DNA of 33,094 nucleotides. Origin: Simkaniaceae bacterium (GTDB lineage Bacteria; Chlamydiota; Chlamydiia; Chlamydiales; Simkaniaceae). Positions 24,425 to 32,613 of this stretch are shown in pieces (positions within the stretch are counted from its first letter, which is position 1; every line of letters starts with the position of its first letter). The stretch is from positions 1-33,094 of the forward strand of contig JANQJL010000010.1 in the NCBI GenBank assembly GCA_028281675.1. The letters are read 5' to 3'. The notes beneath the pieces are model-generated. The model saw only the letters and a program-made list of their open reading frames with translations. It did no database searches and was not told where the DNA came from. The position numbers were made by a program, and so were the translations under genes.

Positions 24425-25791
24425 CTCAAGTCAGGGAACATTGGGGATCTCGCCTCGGCTTTATCTTAGCAGCTGTTGGTTCAGCCATTGGTCTTGGAGT
24501 TCTTTGGAAATTCCCCTATACGGTAGGAAAAAATGGAGGAGGGCTTTTCCTTTTTACTTATATGCTTTGCATCGTTGTGATTGGGATTCCTGTTCTTATT
24601 GGGGAACTCCTTTTAGGGAGGAAAAGCCAACGAGCAGCGGTTGGCGCTTTTGAAGTTTTATCAAGAGAGCGCCCTAGTTGGAAAGTGGCTGGTTGGTTTG
24701 GCGTCCTTTCCTCTTTTTTAATCATGTCGTTTTATAGTGTGATTGCGGGTTGGGGGATGAGTTATATTTTAATGTCTCTCAGCGGTTTTTATCAGAATCT
24801 TTCATCTGATGAGATTTCAGGGGTTTTTGAAAAACTTTCTCATTCCGGAAGCATCTCTACCTTTTGGCACTTTCTCTTTACCCTTATTGTAATGAGTATT
24901 GTTTTATCGGGGGTAAGGAAAGGGATTGAGTTTTGGTCGAAGATCATGACCCGCGCCCTTTTTGTCATCCTTTTGGGGCTGTTTTTCTACAGCATCACCC
25001 TTGAAGGATTTGGAAAAGCAGCTCACTTTATTTTCTATCCCGATGTGGAAGCGTTTAATTTTTCTAGCGCTCTGGAGGCGTTGGGCCTTGCCTTTTTTAC
25101 CCTTAGCTTAGGGCAAGGGATTATGATTAGTTATGGAAGTTACATGCGGAAGAAGGAAAACATTCCGCAGATGGCATGCATCATCGGTTTTTCTGTAGTG
25201 GTTGTGGCGATCTTAGCTGCAATGACAATTTTCCCTGTGGTTTTTACCTTTGGTTTTGAGCCTCAGCAAGGGTCTGGACTCATTTTTAAAACCCTTCCCT
25301 TTCTCTTTGCGCAGCTTCCTGGAGCTCTTATCATTTCAACGATCTTTTTCACCCTCTTTGCCTTTACCGCCCTCACCTCTGCGATCCCTTTTGTTGAAGT
25401 TGTGGCAACGAATATTATGGAACTTGCCAACTGGCCTAGAAGAAGGGCTGTTCTTTTTACTGCTGTAGGAACGTTTATTTTTGGAATTCCGTGTGCTCTT
25501 GCCTTTTCAGAGGGGCTATTTCCCAATTGGCAAACGATTTATGGGATAAATTTTCTCGATACAATCGATCATATTGTTTCGAGTTGGATCATCCCTATTG
25601 GAGGGCTTCTCCTGGCTCTTTTTATTGGTTGGGGACTGAAACGGGACATCTCTAAGGAGGAATTTCCCCTTGGAAAAAAGTGGCAAGTCTTTTTCCGTAT
25701 CTGGTACTTTTTCATAAAATGGATCATTCCCGTGACAATTTTTTTCATCATCCTACAAAAAAGTGGGGTTATTAACCTATACCGAACATGA
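24421..25791 (+). CDS. NSS family sodium symporter 3
   Basis: This 456-aa paralog of the preceding protein is translated from an ATG overlapping its stop. Helix 1 reads GSAIGLGVLWKFPY, with Val where LeuT has the sodium-binding Asn27; helix 6 reads FFTLSLGQGIMISYGSY. The two tandem proteins share most of their sequence, while NSS 1 at 14524-15930 is more distant. Bacterial NSS proteins act as monomers or homodimers; co-translation of two paralogs leaves open either two substrates or a heteromeric pair, which is speculation. About 130 bases without any recognisable feature follow before the MITE at 25922. Confidence 0.93.
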   Translation: MTQVREHWGSRLGFILAAVGSAIGLGVLWKFPYTVGKNGGGLFLFTYMLCIVVIGIPVLIGELLLGRKSQRAAVGAFEVLSRERPSWKVAGWFGVLSSFLIMSFYSVIAGWGMSYILMSLSGFYQNLSSDEISGVFEKLSHSGSISTFWHFLFTLIVMSIVLSGVRKGIEFWSKIMTRALFVILLGLFFYSITLEGFGKAAHFIFYPDVEAFNFSSALEALGLAFFTLSLGQGIMISYGSYMRKKENIPQMACIIGFSVVVVAILAAMTIFPVVFTFGFEPQQGSGLIFKTLPFLFAQLPGALIISTIFFTLFAFTALTSAIPFVEVVATNIMELANWPRRRAVLFTAVGTFIFGIPCALAFSEGLFPNWQTIYGINFLDTIDHIVSSWIIPIGGLLLALFIGWGLKRDISKEEFPLGKKWQVFFRIWYFFIKWIIPVTIFFIILQKSGVINLYRT

Positions 25792-25921
25792 TTCAAAATT
25801 GGTTTTTTCATGCGTCAGCATCTCGATCTTTAACCCTCTCTGCATCGCACCTATCTCTTGGATAAGAGCATGCTTCGGGGCGTGTCACTTTAAAGCGAAG
25901 ATAGGTCATCACTTGAAGTAT

Positions 25922-26084
25922 AACCCGTGAATGGGACCTATTTCGCGGCAGCCATCCTTCTGAATCAGCGAATCTACTTCGCTTCTCACCTTCGCCAAGG
26001 TGGCCTCACCTTGGCTCGGCACTCAGCTTGTATCCCCGCTAATTCAAAAGGCCGCTGCCGCGAAATAGGTCGCATTCACGGGTA
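25922..26084. mobile_element. MITE-like palindromic element, copy B
   Basis: The 163-bp element has the same termini and foldback core as copy A but in the opposite orientation. Over the 90-odd bases shared with copy C at the window end I see a single internal difference (GGG for GCG near 25933) plus the first base. It lies in the 374-base gap between the NSS pair and the 290-aa orphan. The preceding bases 25792-25921 show no gene. Confidence 0.9.
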
Positions 26085-26105
26085 TAATTAAAAAAATTTT
26101 ACTAA

Positions 26106-26134
26106 TTGCTTTGATTTAAGGTTCTGATTATAAT
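26106..26134 (+). promoter_or_regulatory. Candidate promoter of the 290-aa orphan
   Basis: TTGCTT (26106-26111) and a perfect TATAAT (26129-26134) are separated by 17 bases, about 31 bases before the ATG at 26166. It begins just downstream of MITE copy B. Confidence 0.5.
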
Positions 26135-26165
26135 CTAGCCGATTTTATTAGAAGATAGGTTAGAA

Positions 26166-27038
26166 ATGGAAATACAAGTTCCTCTTAATAAAGATCCTAG
26201 ACTCCATCTTTTAGGGAGAAATAGAATAAAAGAAAGTTTTGAACTGCCTTCTGCGGTTTCTTCTTGTTCTCAGGAGCTTCTCCCAGCGCTCAATAAAATT
26301 CATACCTTTTTCCCCGAGCTTCTCCGTGTTATGGAGGGGACTTTAGGTCGCCCTATTCAGATTGCTCTTGTTGAGGGGGCTTTTAAAGGAGTTTGGGACT
26401 CAGGAACCTGTACGATCGAAATGGGTCGTGACCATTTTAATAGAAATCCTAAATATTCCCCAATTGTTGATCTCCTTTTTGGAATGCAAAATGCTTGTTA
26501 TACCAATCTGTTTACTCAGGTTGAGCAAAACGCTCCTGCATTAAAAATAGAGAGGTATGTTAAAGATATTGAGATGGTTGAAAGAAGTACCTCCTTGTTA
26601 ACCTGTCGTCGTTTAGAGCGTCTCTCTGCAGAAACAGATTTTCCTCCAATGGAAAATGACCTTCAATTTACCTATTTTGAAGACCCAGAACTCTATTATC
26701 TTCATCAAGAAGCTTCTGGCCATTCATCCGATATTGCAGAGTGTTATTTAGATATTCCAGGAACAACAGATCGAGGGCCTTATGCAGGGACATGGAAATG
26801 CCCTTTTAAAAAGACTGATCAGTCACGCGTGGAACTTTATCAACTTCTTCATAGGCACCTCGAAGTGATTCGGACAGGGCAAGGGCAAGAAGGGCTTCAA
26901 CAAGCAATAGAAAGAGTGGAGCGGTATGCGGCGGAAGGAGAGGAGTGGGCAAAAAATGTTCTTGTTAATTTGAAGTTTTTCAGCAAGAAGTATGAAGCTT
27001 CTCACTACTACCGCGGATTGCCACCTATTTTCCCCTAA
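26166..27038 (+). CDS. Hypothetical soluble protein, 290 aa
   Basis: Unrecognised. No signal peptide or membrane segment. The sequence is balanced and probably globular in residues 1-200, with cysteines at about 34, 80, 110, 146 and 192 and several aromatic-acidic patches (YFEDPELYYLHQEASGHSSD near 177-196). The C-terminal quarter is helical (QQAIERVERYAAEGEEWAKN). The start is supported by an AGG-containing purine stretch and a promoter with a perfect -10 box. It stands alone between the NSS pair and the mfd gene, with which it converges across a strong hairpin. It may be lineage-specific; no function is proposed. Confidence 0.65.
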   Translation: MEIQVPLNKDPRLHLLGRNRIKESFELPSAVSSCSQELLPALNKIHTFFPELLRVMEGTLGRPIQIALVEGAFKGVWDSGTCTIEMGRDHFNRNPKYSPIVDLLFGMQNACYTNLFTQVEQNAPALKIERYVKDIEMVERSTSLLTCRRLERLSAETDFPPMENDLQFTYFEDPELYYLHQEASGHSSDIAECYLDIPGTTDRGPYAGTWKCPFKKTDQSRVELYQLLHRHLEVIRTGQGQEGLQQAIERVERYAAEGEEWAKNVLVNLKFFSKKYEASHYYRGLPPIFP

Positions 27039-27061
27039 AATCGCTGCATAAAAGGGTGAGA

Positions 27062-27119
27062 TTTCTTAAGTCAAAGCTCGGGTAGCCCTTATGGACTATC
27101 CGAGCTTTGACTTAAGAAA
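27062..27119. terminator. Strong hairpin between convergent genes, probable two-way terminator
   Basis: Perfect 20-bp arms (TTTCTTAAGTCAAAGCTCGG and its complement) extend to 24 bp with one G-T pair around a 10-base loop. It lies between the stop of the 290-aa gene (27038) and the stop of mfd (27180). The outer A/T-rich bases (AAGAAA / TTTCTT) give a short T-rich exit on both strands. It may alternatively be another repetitive palindrome, as no second copy is visible here. Confidence 0.65.
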
Positions 27120-27179
27120 GATTGCTTATTTATGTAGATGAGAAAGTGAAAAATAAATGGCAGTTCGGGGTACGATCCA

Positions 27180-30100
27180 TCAGATTCCAAAGTCCCTCTT
27201 TATGAACCCAATCGTAAGAAACTCCAATTCTTCTGGATCCTTGATGAGTGGAAGAAAGATCTTTTTCTCCACGAGTTTTTTTCCTAATTGTCTTTTTGCA
27301 TGAAGGGTGATCTTTTCAAACTTTAGTAAGATGAATCGGTAAGCGCTTGCAAAGACCCTCACGCGGTTGAGATGATAGAGCCATTTTGCCTGCGTTGGAA
27401 GGGGGCCAAAGCGGTCGATCAGTTCATCAAAAAGGGCTTCAATCTCATCATTGTTTGTGGTTTCTCCAAGGCGGTGGTAAATTTCCATTCTTAGGTTGGT
27501 TTCTGCAATGTAGGCAGGGGGAAGGTTGGCATCGAAAGAAAATTCCATCCGGGTATCGAAGAAAGTAGGAGAAATCTCTTTCTTCATCGTATCAATGGTT
27601 CGCTTGAGAAGTTTACAATAGAAGTGGAAACCGATAGCAGAAACATTTCCTGATTGTTGGACCCCAAGCATATCGCCAGCACCCCGAATCTCTAAATCGC
27701 GCATCGCAAGTTTCATCCCTCCACCGAAGCCAGAGGTTTCAACAAGGGCGCTGAGTCGTTTTTTTGAGATTTCAGGGAGGGAGCGGTTTTTTGGAACGAG
27801 GAAATAGGCATAAGCGGGGCGATTCCAACGACCAACTCGTCCCCTGAGTTGATAAAGATCTGCCATTCCAAAGGCATCAGCTCGGTCAATTAGAATGGTA
27901 TTGGCGTTGGAAATGTCGACCCCATTTTCCACAATCGTTGTGGCAACGAGAATATCGATCTCTCCTTGCTTAAAGCTATGGAAAATCGCATCGATCTCAT
28001 TGGGGGACATTTGACCATGTCCCACAGCAATTCGGGCAGCAGGGAGAAGGGTGCGCAGCTCCTCAGCAATTTTATAAATCGTTTCGACACGGTTGTGAAT
28101 AAAGTAAGCCTGACCGTCTCTTGCAAGTTCTCGGAGAAGAGCATTTTTAATAAGCTCCGGCTCTCTTTCTGCTAAGATGGTTTTAATGGGAAGGCGATCT
28201 TGGGGTGGGGTGTTAATTACCGACATATCGCGGGCACCGACTAAAGAAAAATAGAGAGTCCGTGGAATGGGGGTTGCAGAAAGTGTGAGGCAATCAACGC
28301 CAACCTTAGCTTTCTTTAAGTGCTCTTTGGCGCGGACACCGAACCGCTGCTCTTCATCGATTATAATCAAGCCCAGATCTCGAAACTGGACATCTTTACT
28401 CACAATGCGGTGTGTACCAATTAAGATATCAATCGATCCCTTAGCAACCCCTTCTAGAGTTTTCTTCACCTCTTTTGGTTTAACGAAACGGGAAGCAACT
28501 CCCACAGTGATTGGAAAATCAGCCATCCGCTCCTTAAAAGTTTCATAGTGTTGCATGGCAAGGACTGTTGTTGGAACTAAGACTGCGACCTGTTTTTTTC
28601 CATCATAGGCCGCTTTAAAGGCGGCGCGCATCGCAACTTCGGTCTTTCCATAACCGACGTCGCCACACACCAAGCGATCCATTGCCTTGTTTGATTCCAT
28701 ATCCTCTTTAATTGCTTTAATTGCTTGGAGTTGGTCATCGGTTTCTACAAAGGGGAATTCCTCCTCAAAGAGGAAAAGATCATCACTATCTTTGGGGAAG
28801 GAGAGTCCACCTTTAGCTTCTCGCTGAGCTTGGAGCCCAAGGAGATCTTTGGCATACCCAATGATCGCTTTTTGCGCATTCGCTTTTGCTTGTTGCCACT
28901 TCTTTGCTCCGATAATGCTTAAAGTGGGAACCTCTTCTTTTGTTCCGATGTAGCGGCTAATTAAGTGGGACTGAGAGAGGGGAACATAAAGGCGGCCACT
29001 ATTGGCATATTCGATGAGGAGAAACTCTTCCTCATCTCCTCGGTGGTTCTTTTGCTTTTCAATGCCACAGAATTTCCCTATTCCATTGTGAAAGTGAACG
29101 ACTAAATCCCCCTTTTCGAGGGCATGGAATTCTGAAGCTGGAGTATGGTAGGTGTTGCGCCACTTTTGCCTCGAGACCTTATATCGTTTTGTTAGCTCAG
29201 GATAAGGGAGGAGAACAAAAGGGCCATCCATTAGGACAAAACCACTTGAGAGATATCCCCGTTTAAACTTCCTCTCTTTAGGAAGGGGGAGGAGGGTTTG
29301 ATCAATCTTTTCTTTTAGAGCATTTTCTTCTCCCTCCGATGCTGTCACAAAAGTCAGTGAGATTTCATTGCTTTTTTGAAGAATGGCTTCTAGCCGTTTA
29401 TCTTCATCTACGTCTTCCCAAAAGTAGTTTTCTATTGTTTTGAATGCATGATAGACCCGCTTGGCATGAAGGGTTTGGTTAAAGATCTCAAACTTCACCC
29501 CTTGCAGAGGTTTTTCCCCCGAATAAAAAGCCCTTCCCACCTTTTCTTTTAACTCTGTTTCACCAAGCGATTCCAAAGAATGTTTGGTGCAATAGACTTT
29601 TTGCTGCCGCTCAGTGATTTGAAAAAGTTCAGAAAAAGAAAGAAAGTATTTAGTAGAAGCTCCCGGAAGATCCTTAAGGGCAACATACCGGTCTTCAATC
29701 GCTAGAAGATCATCAAAAAGGACAACCGTACCCTCTCCTAAGTAATCAAAAAGGGTAGAGAGTTTATTTTCCTTTGTGAGGAGAGTATGTTCTGCAGCAG
29801 GAGGGATAAAGATTTCATCTATCTTCCCAATCGACTTTTGTGAAATCGGATCAAAAGTTCGGATTTGATCAACATCGTCATCGAAAAAATCGATCCGGTA
29901 AGGGTTAAAGCTTGATAGGGGGAAAATATCGACGATCCCTCCACGAATGGCAAACTCCCCTTTATCAGCAGCGATACTTTTCCGAGCATATCCAAGATCA
30001 ACAAGGAGCTCTGGTAAGAGGTCAAAAGGGATTTCGTCCCCTTTTTTGATCGTCATTTGTTTATCTTTAAGAGTCGATGGTGCACAAACTTTTTGTAAAA

Positions 30101-30458
30101 CCCCTTGGAGCGGTGTGAGGATAATGTGGGGATCATGACTTGTTAGAAGAGAGCTTAAGATTTCAAAACGCTTTCCAATGATGTCGGGATTAGGAATGAT
30201 TTCTTCCCCTGGAAGGGTTTCCCAAGCAGGAAAAGAAAAAATAGTTTTTTCAGAAAAAAAACAAAGGTCGTCATAAAGGCGCGTTTCTCTTTCTCCACCA
30301 GTAATAATGAGGACATTTTTTTTTACATTGTTAAGAAGTAAAAGAGAAAGAATTGCTTTAGGGGCATCCCAAAGCCCCTCGAAAAGGAGGCTCTTCTCGG
30401 TTGCTATTGCTTGTTTTATCGCGTGTATTGATGGAAGCGTTTCAATCTTTTGTAGCAT
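27180..30458 (-). CDS. mfd: Transcription-repair coupling factor
   Basis: Mfd removes RNA polymerase stalled at DNA damage and recruits UvrA. The protein is about 1092 aa (E. coli 1148). Order of domains: UvrB-like damage-recognition region (about 1-430), RNA-polymerase-interacting CarD-like domain (GDLVVHFHNGIGKF and following, about 465-530), RecG-type translocase with Walker A GDVGYGKT near 600 and DEEQRFG near 700, SATPIPRTLY, then the C-terminal TRCF domain (IYHRLGETTN). I start it at 30458: a reading frame is open 31 codons further upstream, but those codons lie in a dispersed repeat and do not resemble Mfd. No ribosome binding site precedes the ATG, and a -10 box ends seven bases before it. 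Confidence 0.97.
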   Translation of the reverse strand: MLQKIETLPSIHAIKQAIATEKSLLFEGLWDAPKAILSLLLLNNVKKNVLIITGGERETRLYDDLCFFSEKTIFSFPAWETLPGEEIIPNPDIIGKRFEILSSLLTSHDPHIILTPLQGVLQKVCAPSTLKDKQMTIKKGDEIPFDLLPELLVDLGYARKSIAADKGEFAIRGGIVDIFPLSSFNPYRIDFFDDDVDQIRTFDPISQKSIGKIDEIFIPPAAEHTLLTKENKLSTLFDYLGEGTVVLFDDLLAIEDRYVALKDLPGASTKYFLSFSELFQITERQQKVYCTKHSLESLGETELKEKVGRAFYSGEKPLQGVKFEIFNQTLHAKRVYHAFKTIENYFWEDVDEDKRLEAILQKSNEISLTFVTASEGEENALKEKIDQTLLPLPKERKFKRGYLSSGFVLMDGPFVLLPYPELTKRYKVSRQKWRNTYHTPASEFHALEKGDLVVHFHNGIGKFCGIEKQKNHRGDEEEFLLIEYANSGRLYVPLSQSHLISRYIGTKEEVPTLSIIGAKKWQQAKANAQKAIIGYAKDLLGLQAQREAKGGLSFPKDSDDLFLFEEEFPFVETDDQLQAIKAIKEDMESNKAMDRLVCGDVGYGKTEVAMRAAFKAAYDGKKQVAVLVPTTVLAMQHYETFKERMADFPITVGVASRFVKPKEVKKTLEGVAKGSIDILIGTHRIVSKDVQFRDLGLIIIDEEQRFGVRAKEHLKKAKVGVDCLTLSATPIPRTLYFSLVGARDMSVINTPPQDRLPIKTILAEREPELIKNALLRELARDGQAYFIHNRVETIYKIAEELRTLLPAARIAVGHGQMSPNEIDAIFHSFKQGEIDILVATTIVENGVDISNANTILIDRADAFGMADLYQLRGRVGRWNRPAYAYFLVPKNRSLPEISKKRLSALVETSGFGGGMKLAMRDLEIRGAGDMLGVQQSGNVSAIGFHFYCKLLKRTIDTMKKEISPTFFDTRMEFSFDANLPPAYIAETNLRMEIYHRLGETTNNDEIEALFDELIDRFGPLPTQAKWLYHLNRVRVFASAYRFILLKFEKITLHAKRQLGKKLVEKKIFLPLIKDPEELEFLTIGFIKRDFGI

Positions 30459-30465
30459 AGCGAAA

Positions 30466-30494
30466 ATTATAGCATGAGCCTTAGGGCCCGTAAA
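30466..30494 (-). promoter_or_regulatory. Repeat-borne mfd promoter with leaderless layout
   Basis: On the minus strand TTTACG (30489-30494, inside the repeat terminus), a 17-base spacer and a perfect TATAAT (30466-30471) end seven bases before the mfd ATG. The predicted transcript would begin at or beside the start codon. This matches the layout at 6880-6909. Confidence 0.55.
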
Positions 30495-30531
30495 TAAATA
30501 ATATCCCCATTTGACTGGCTGCGGCTTTGCC
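30484..30531. repeat. Solo arm of the GGGCCCGTAAATAAATAA repeat upstream of mfd
   Basis: The 48 bases, from GGGCCCGTAAATAAATAA through ATTTGACTGGCTGCGG to CTTTGCC, match the left arm and core of the copy at 6899-6984. The second arm is absent. It supplies the putative -35 box of mfd. Confidence 0.85.
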
Positions 30532-30635
30532 GGCGATTGTATGCTTCGCATTTTTTTATGTTTTTGATAAAAAAATTATTTTAGCCATTGTTTATCAGTA
30601 GTTTATAAGATTCATGCGGTCTAAGTTTCTTTTTT

Positions 30636-30665
30636 CCTAGCCCGACCTGTAGGGTTAGGTTTTTT
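30636..30665 (+). terminator. Intrinsic-terminator-like hairpin, no obvious gene upstream
   Basis: CCTAGCCC and GGGTTAGG pair over eight bases (one G-T) around an 8-base loop, followed by six Ts. Nothing on the plus strand ends just before it, since mfd runs the other way. It may belong to an untranslated leader of the downstream plus-strand genes or be left over from a lost gene. It lies in the roughly 400-base interval between mfd and the 159-aa gene. Confidence 0.5.
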
Positions 30666-30717
30666 CCTCCAGCTTAATATATGGGATTTTGTTGGGAGCC
30701 GCTAATCGGTGACCTCT

Positions 30718-30831
30718 ATGGTGGGATGTGTCACCCTTGCTTTTGCCATTGGGATGGAAAAGCTCCTCGATTTTTTAAGAAGGAAGCATCGGAAGGAAAA
30801 AGGTGTCAAGGTTTTGCTTTACTATAAGTAA
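30718..30831 (+). CDS. Possible small ORF, 37 aa
   Basis: A 37-codon frame (MVGCVTLAFAIGMEKLLD, then FLRRKHRKEKGVKVLLYYK) has a hydrophobic start and a strongly basic middle, resembling a tail-anchored or amphipathic small protein. It has no convincing ribosome binding site and may be the remnant of a longer gene. It ends 23 bases before the 159-aa gene. Confidence 0.25.
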   Translation: MVGCVTLAFAIGMEKLLDFLRRKHRKEKGVKVLLYYK

Positions 30832-30854
30832 AGAATTGATTTAGGATCGCTTGC

Positions 30855-31334
30855 ATGGTTAATCCAATCTCTCAAAACAGCATAACATATAGTCCGCCTT
30901 CGGCAGGGGTGGTTTCTGAACGTATTAAGGTTTTTTCTGAGCCATGGGTCTCTGAAAACAACGCGGTAGGGGTAAATTCAGAATATGTTGGGTTTTTTGA
31001 GCCACGGGTCTCTGAAAACAACACGACAGAGATGGTTTCTAGACGTATTGGAGTTCTTTCTCGGCCGCGGGAGGTTCACGGATATTATGCTTGCTTGTAC
31101 GTTGGGGATCGTGTTGTGTTATGGGAAAAAACGCATGATTTAGGGATTCCTTATCGAGCTTTTGGGATCACATTTGAGGCAACTCAAAAGACATGGGACC
31201 GACCAGGTCTCCATTATCTAATTTCTGGATATATTTATCGAAATGCTGATGATGAGGGAGTCTACGTCTGTCGTGCTATTGGGAAAGTAAGTGATCATAA
31301 ACCTGAAAAATTGCTTATGTTGGAAGCTATTTAA
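30855..31334 (+). CDS. Hypothetical protein with N-terminal internal repeats, 159 aa
   Basis: Residues about 19-73 consist of three units of 20-21 residues, (V/M)xSxx(I/V)xxxx, EPxVSENNxx, with the third unit degenerate. The DNA units of about 60-63 bases near 30909-31075 are alike as well, so the duplication is fairly recent. The C-terminal half (about 74-159) looks like a compact beta-rich domain (YYACLYVGDRVVLWEK, HYLISGYIYRN). No signal peptide or membrane segment. AGGATC upstream is a possible ribosome binding site. Its stop overlaps the stop of the convergent cysteine-protease-like gene: the palindrome TTAA serves as TAA on both strands. Function unknown. Confidence 0.6.
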   Translation: MVNPISQNSITYSPPSAGVVSERIKVFSEPWVSENNAVGVNSEYVGFFEPRVSENNTTEMVSRRIGVLSRPREVHGYYACLYVGDRVVLWEKTHDLGIPYRAFGITFEATQKTWDRPGLHYLISGYIYRNADDEGVYVCRAIGKVSDHKPEKLLMLEAI

Positions 31335-32224
31335 CGGTGACTTCTCTCGATATAAATGACCTTAACTTCGTCGTCTAAAGGCCAGTTTTCATAAAAGGTT
31401 TCTTTGAGTAGTCGATAACCATTTCCTGTCGCAGGGTCTCTGATTGTGACGTGCCCTTCCTCGATATGATCTAGAATAATCCAATGACCCTCAATGCGTG
31501 GGTTCGTGATAGAAATAATCAGGGGAGACTTTAACTGTTTTTGCAACTCTTCTATACGGGAGAGTAAAGAGGAGCCTCGCTCATTGATCGCGATATAGTC
31601 AGTGTTTGTATCTGTTTCTTCTTTCTGTTGTTTGAGCTTTTCAATAGCTTGTTGATTATGAAAATACAAACATTGCACGGTATACCCTTTTTCTGAAAGA
31701 TCGGTGTAGCCTTTAAGAATATCTAGAATTTCGGTATGGCTTGCTAGGTTTGTTTGTATGTACCATTGCCAATAAGAATCTTTGCGTTGAACCTCGGGAA
31801 AATGAGAGAGAAGCATTAAACTTGCGACTGCTCCACATGCTTTACTTTGGGGGCGTTGCTGAATACAGACCTTTTCAGTTCCCTCTATTTTTCCTGTGAT
31901 CGTCACATATTGTCGAACTTGATCTGGAATCGCTAGATTAGGGGTATCACCTCGATTTTTACGTAATGGAGCTTCTCGAAATGGAATAGGTAGTCCTATC
32001 CTTCGTCGTTTTTTTCCTGGGGCAGGAGGAGGAGGAGGTGTGAACTCTTTAATTTCTCTGTCTGCATCATCCTTTAACCTTGAGAAATCTGGGAGAGGTA
32101 CCTCAATGGTTTGACTAGCAACGCTTTCTGTTTTATAAACCGTTGTATCAGGGGAGTGAGGGGGCTCGGGAGGAGATTGAGGGGCTACTTGTGCCGCTCT
32201 AGGAAAAGAAACATCTTCACTCAT
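31331..32224 (-). CDS. Proline-rich protein with C39-like papain-fold domain, candidate effector
   Basis: This 297-aa protein has two parts. Residues 1-100 are disordered and proline-rich, with PPPPPAP at 63-69 followed by KKRRR at 71-75, which resembles both a profilin/SH3-type ligand and a nuclear-localisation signal. Residues about 104-292 look like a C39-type cysteine peptidase: Gln123/Gln126 and Cys130 (QQRPQSKACGAVASL), His247 (GHWIILDHI) and Asp263 (IRDPATG). This order Q-C-H-D fits the family. No secretion signal for Sec is visible. In chlamydiae the known deubiquitinase ChlaDub1 also pairs a proline-rich region with a cysteine protease, although of another clan. GAGGT precedes the ATG. 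A role in host cells is inference. Confidence 0.7.
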   Translation of the reverse strand: MSEDVSFPRAAQVAPQSPPEPPHSPDTTVYKTESVASQTIEVPLPDFSRLKDDADREIKEFTPPPPPAPGKKRRRIGLPIPFREAPLRKNRGDTPNLAIPDQVRQYVTITGKIEGTEKVCIQQRPQSKACGAVASLMLLSHFPEVQRKDSYWQWYIQTNLASHTEILDILKGYTDLSEKGYTVQCLYFHNQQAIEKLKQQKEETDTNTDYIAINERGSSLLSRIEELQKQLKSPLIISITNPRIEGHWIILDHIEEGHVTIRDPATGNGYRLLKETFYENWPLDDEVKVIYIERSHR

Positions 32225-32327
32225 TAATAACCTCGTTTATTTAATAAATATCATACTTTAGTTATTCTTAATTGTAAATTTAAAAGATTTTATATTTATA
32301 ATTATATTTTTAATTTTAAAATGTAAA

Positions 32328-32346
32328 CCACTAGTTTGACTAGTGG
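32328..32346. repeat. Short perfect hairpin at the edge of the transposase remnant
   Basis: CCACTAGT, TTG, ACTAGTGG form a perfect 8-bp stem. Similarity to the DDE transposase ends at about this point, so the hairpin may mark a junction, for example the end of another element. The neighbouring 32225-32327 is extremely AT-rich and contains no gene. Confidence 0.55.
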
Positions 32347-32613
32347 ACCCCCAAACGGGTAGTTCTGCATCTGCATCAACAACCAAATGCAGGCGAAATC
32401 CAAACTATGACTTAACTTTTCCCAATGCTTACCTTTTTCATTGACTTCCTGATATTTTTTTACTCCCCAATCGGCGGCGTCTTCTCGCCTTTTATCATTG
32501 TCTTTTTTCTTAGAGGGATTGCCTAAGCTCTGAATTGCCTTGCCATCTCCAGCAAGGTTCATTCCAAATTTTGGAAAATGGACCGTGAGCTCTTTAACCA
32601 AGCAATCAAACAC
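32347..32613 (-). pseudogene. Fragment of a DDE transposase
   Basis: The minus strand reads VFDCLVKELTVHFPKFGMNL, then AGDGKAIQSLGNPSKKK and RREDAADWGVKKYQ, a recognisable internal part of an IS4/IS1182-type DDE transposase (the catalytic region around DGKAI). Near 32405 the frame shifts: FGFRLHLVVDADAELPVWG continues in another frame, preceded by a TAG where the family has Trp. The 5' part is cut at about 32613 by the IS200-like element and the 3' part ends near the hairpin at 32328. It is therefore dead and truncated at both ends. Confidence 0.75.

Noticed and set aside
25807-25911. 34-codon minus-strand frame between the NSS pair and MITE copy B
   Set aside because: No ribosome binding site, no recognisable motif and length within chance expectation.
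30459-30551. N-terminal 31-residue extension of Mfd
   Set aside because: The extension is encoded by the dispersed repeat, carries no Mfd similarity and lies upstream of a TATAAT that fits the ATG at 30458.
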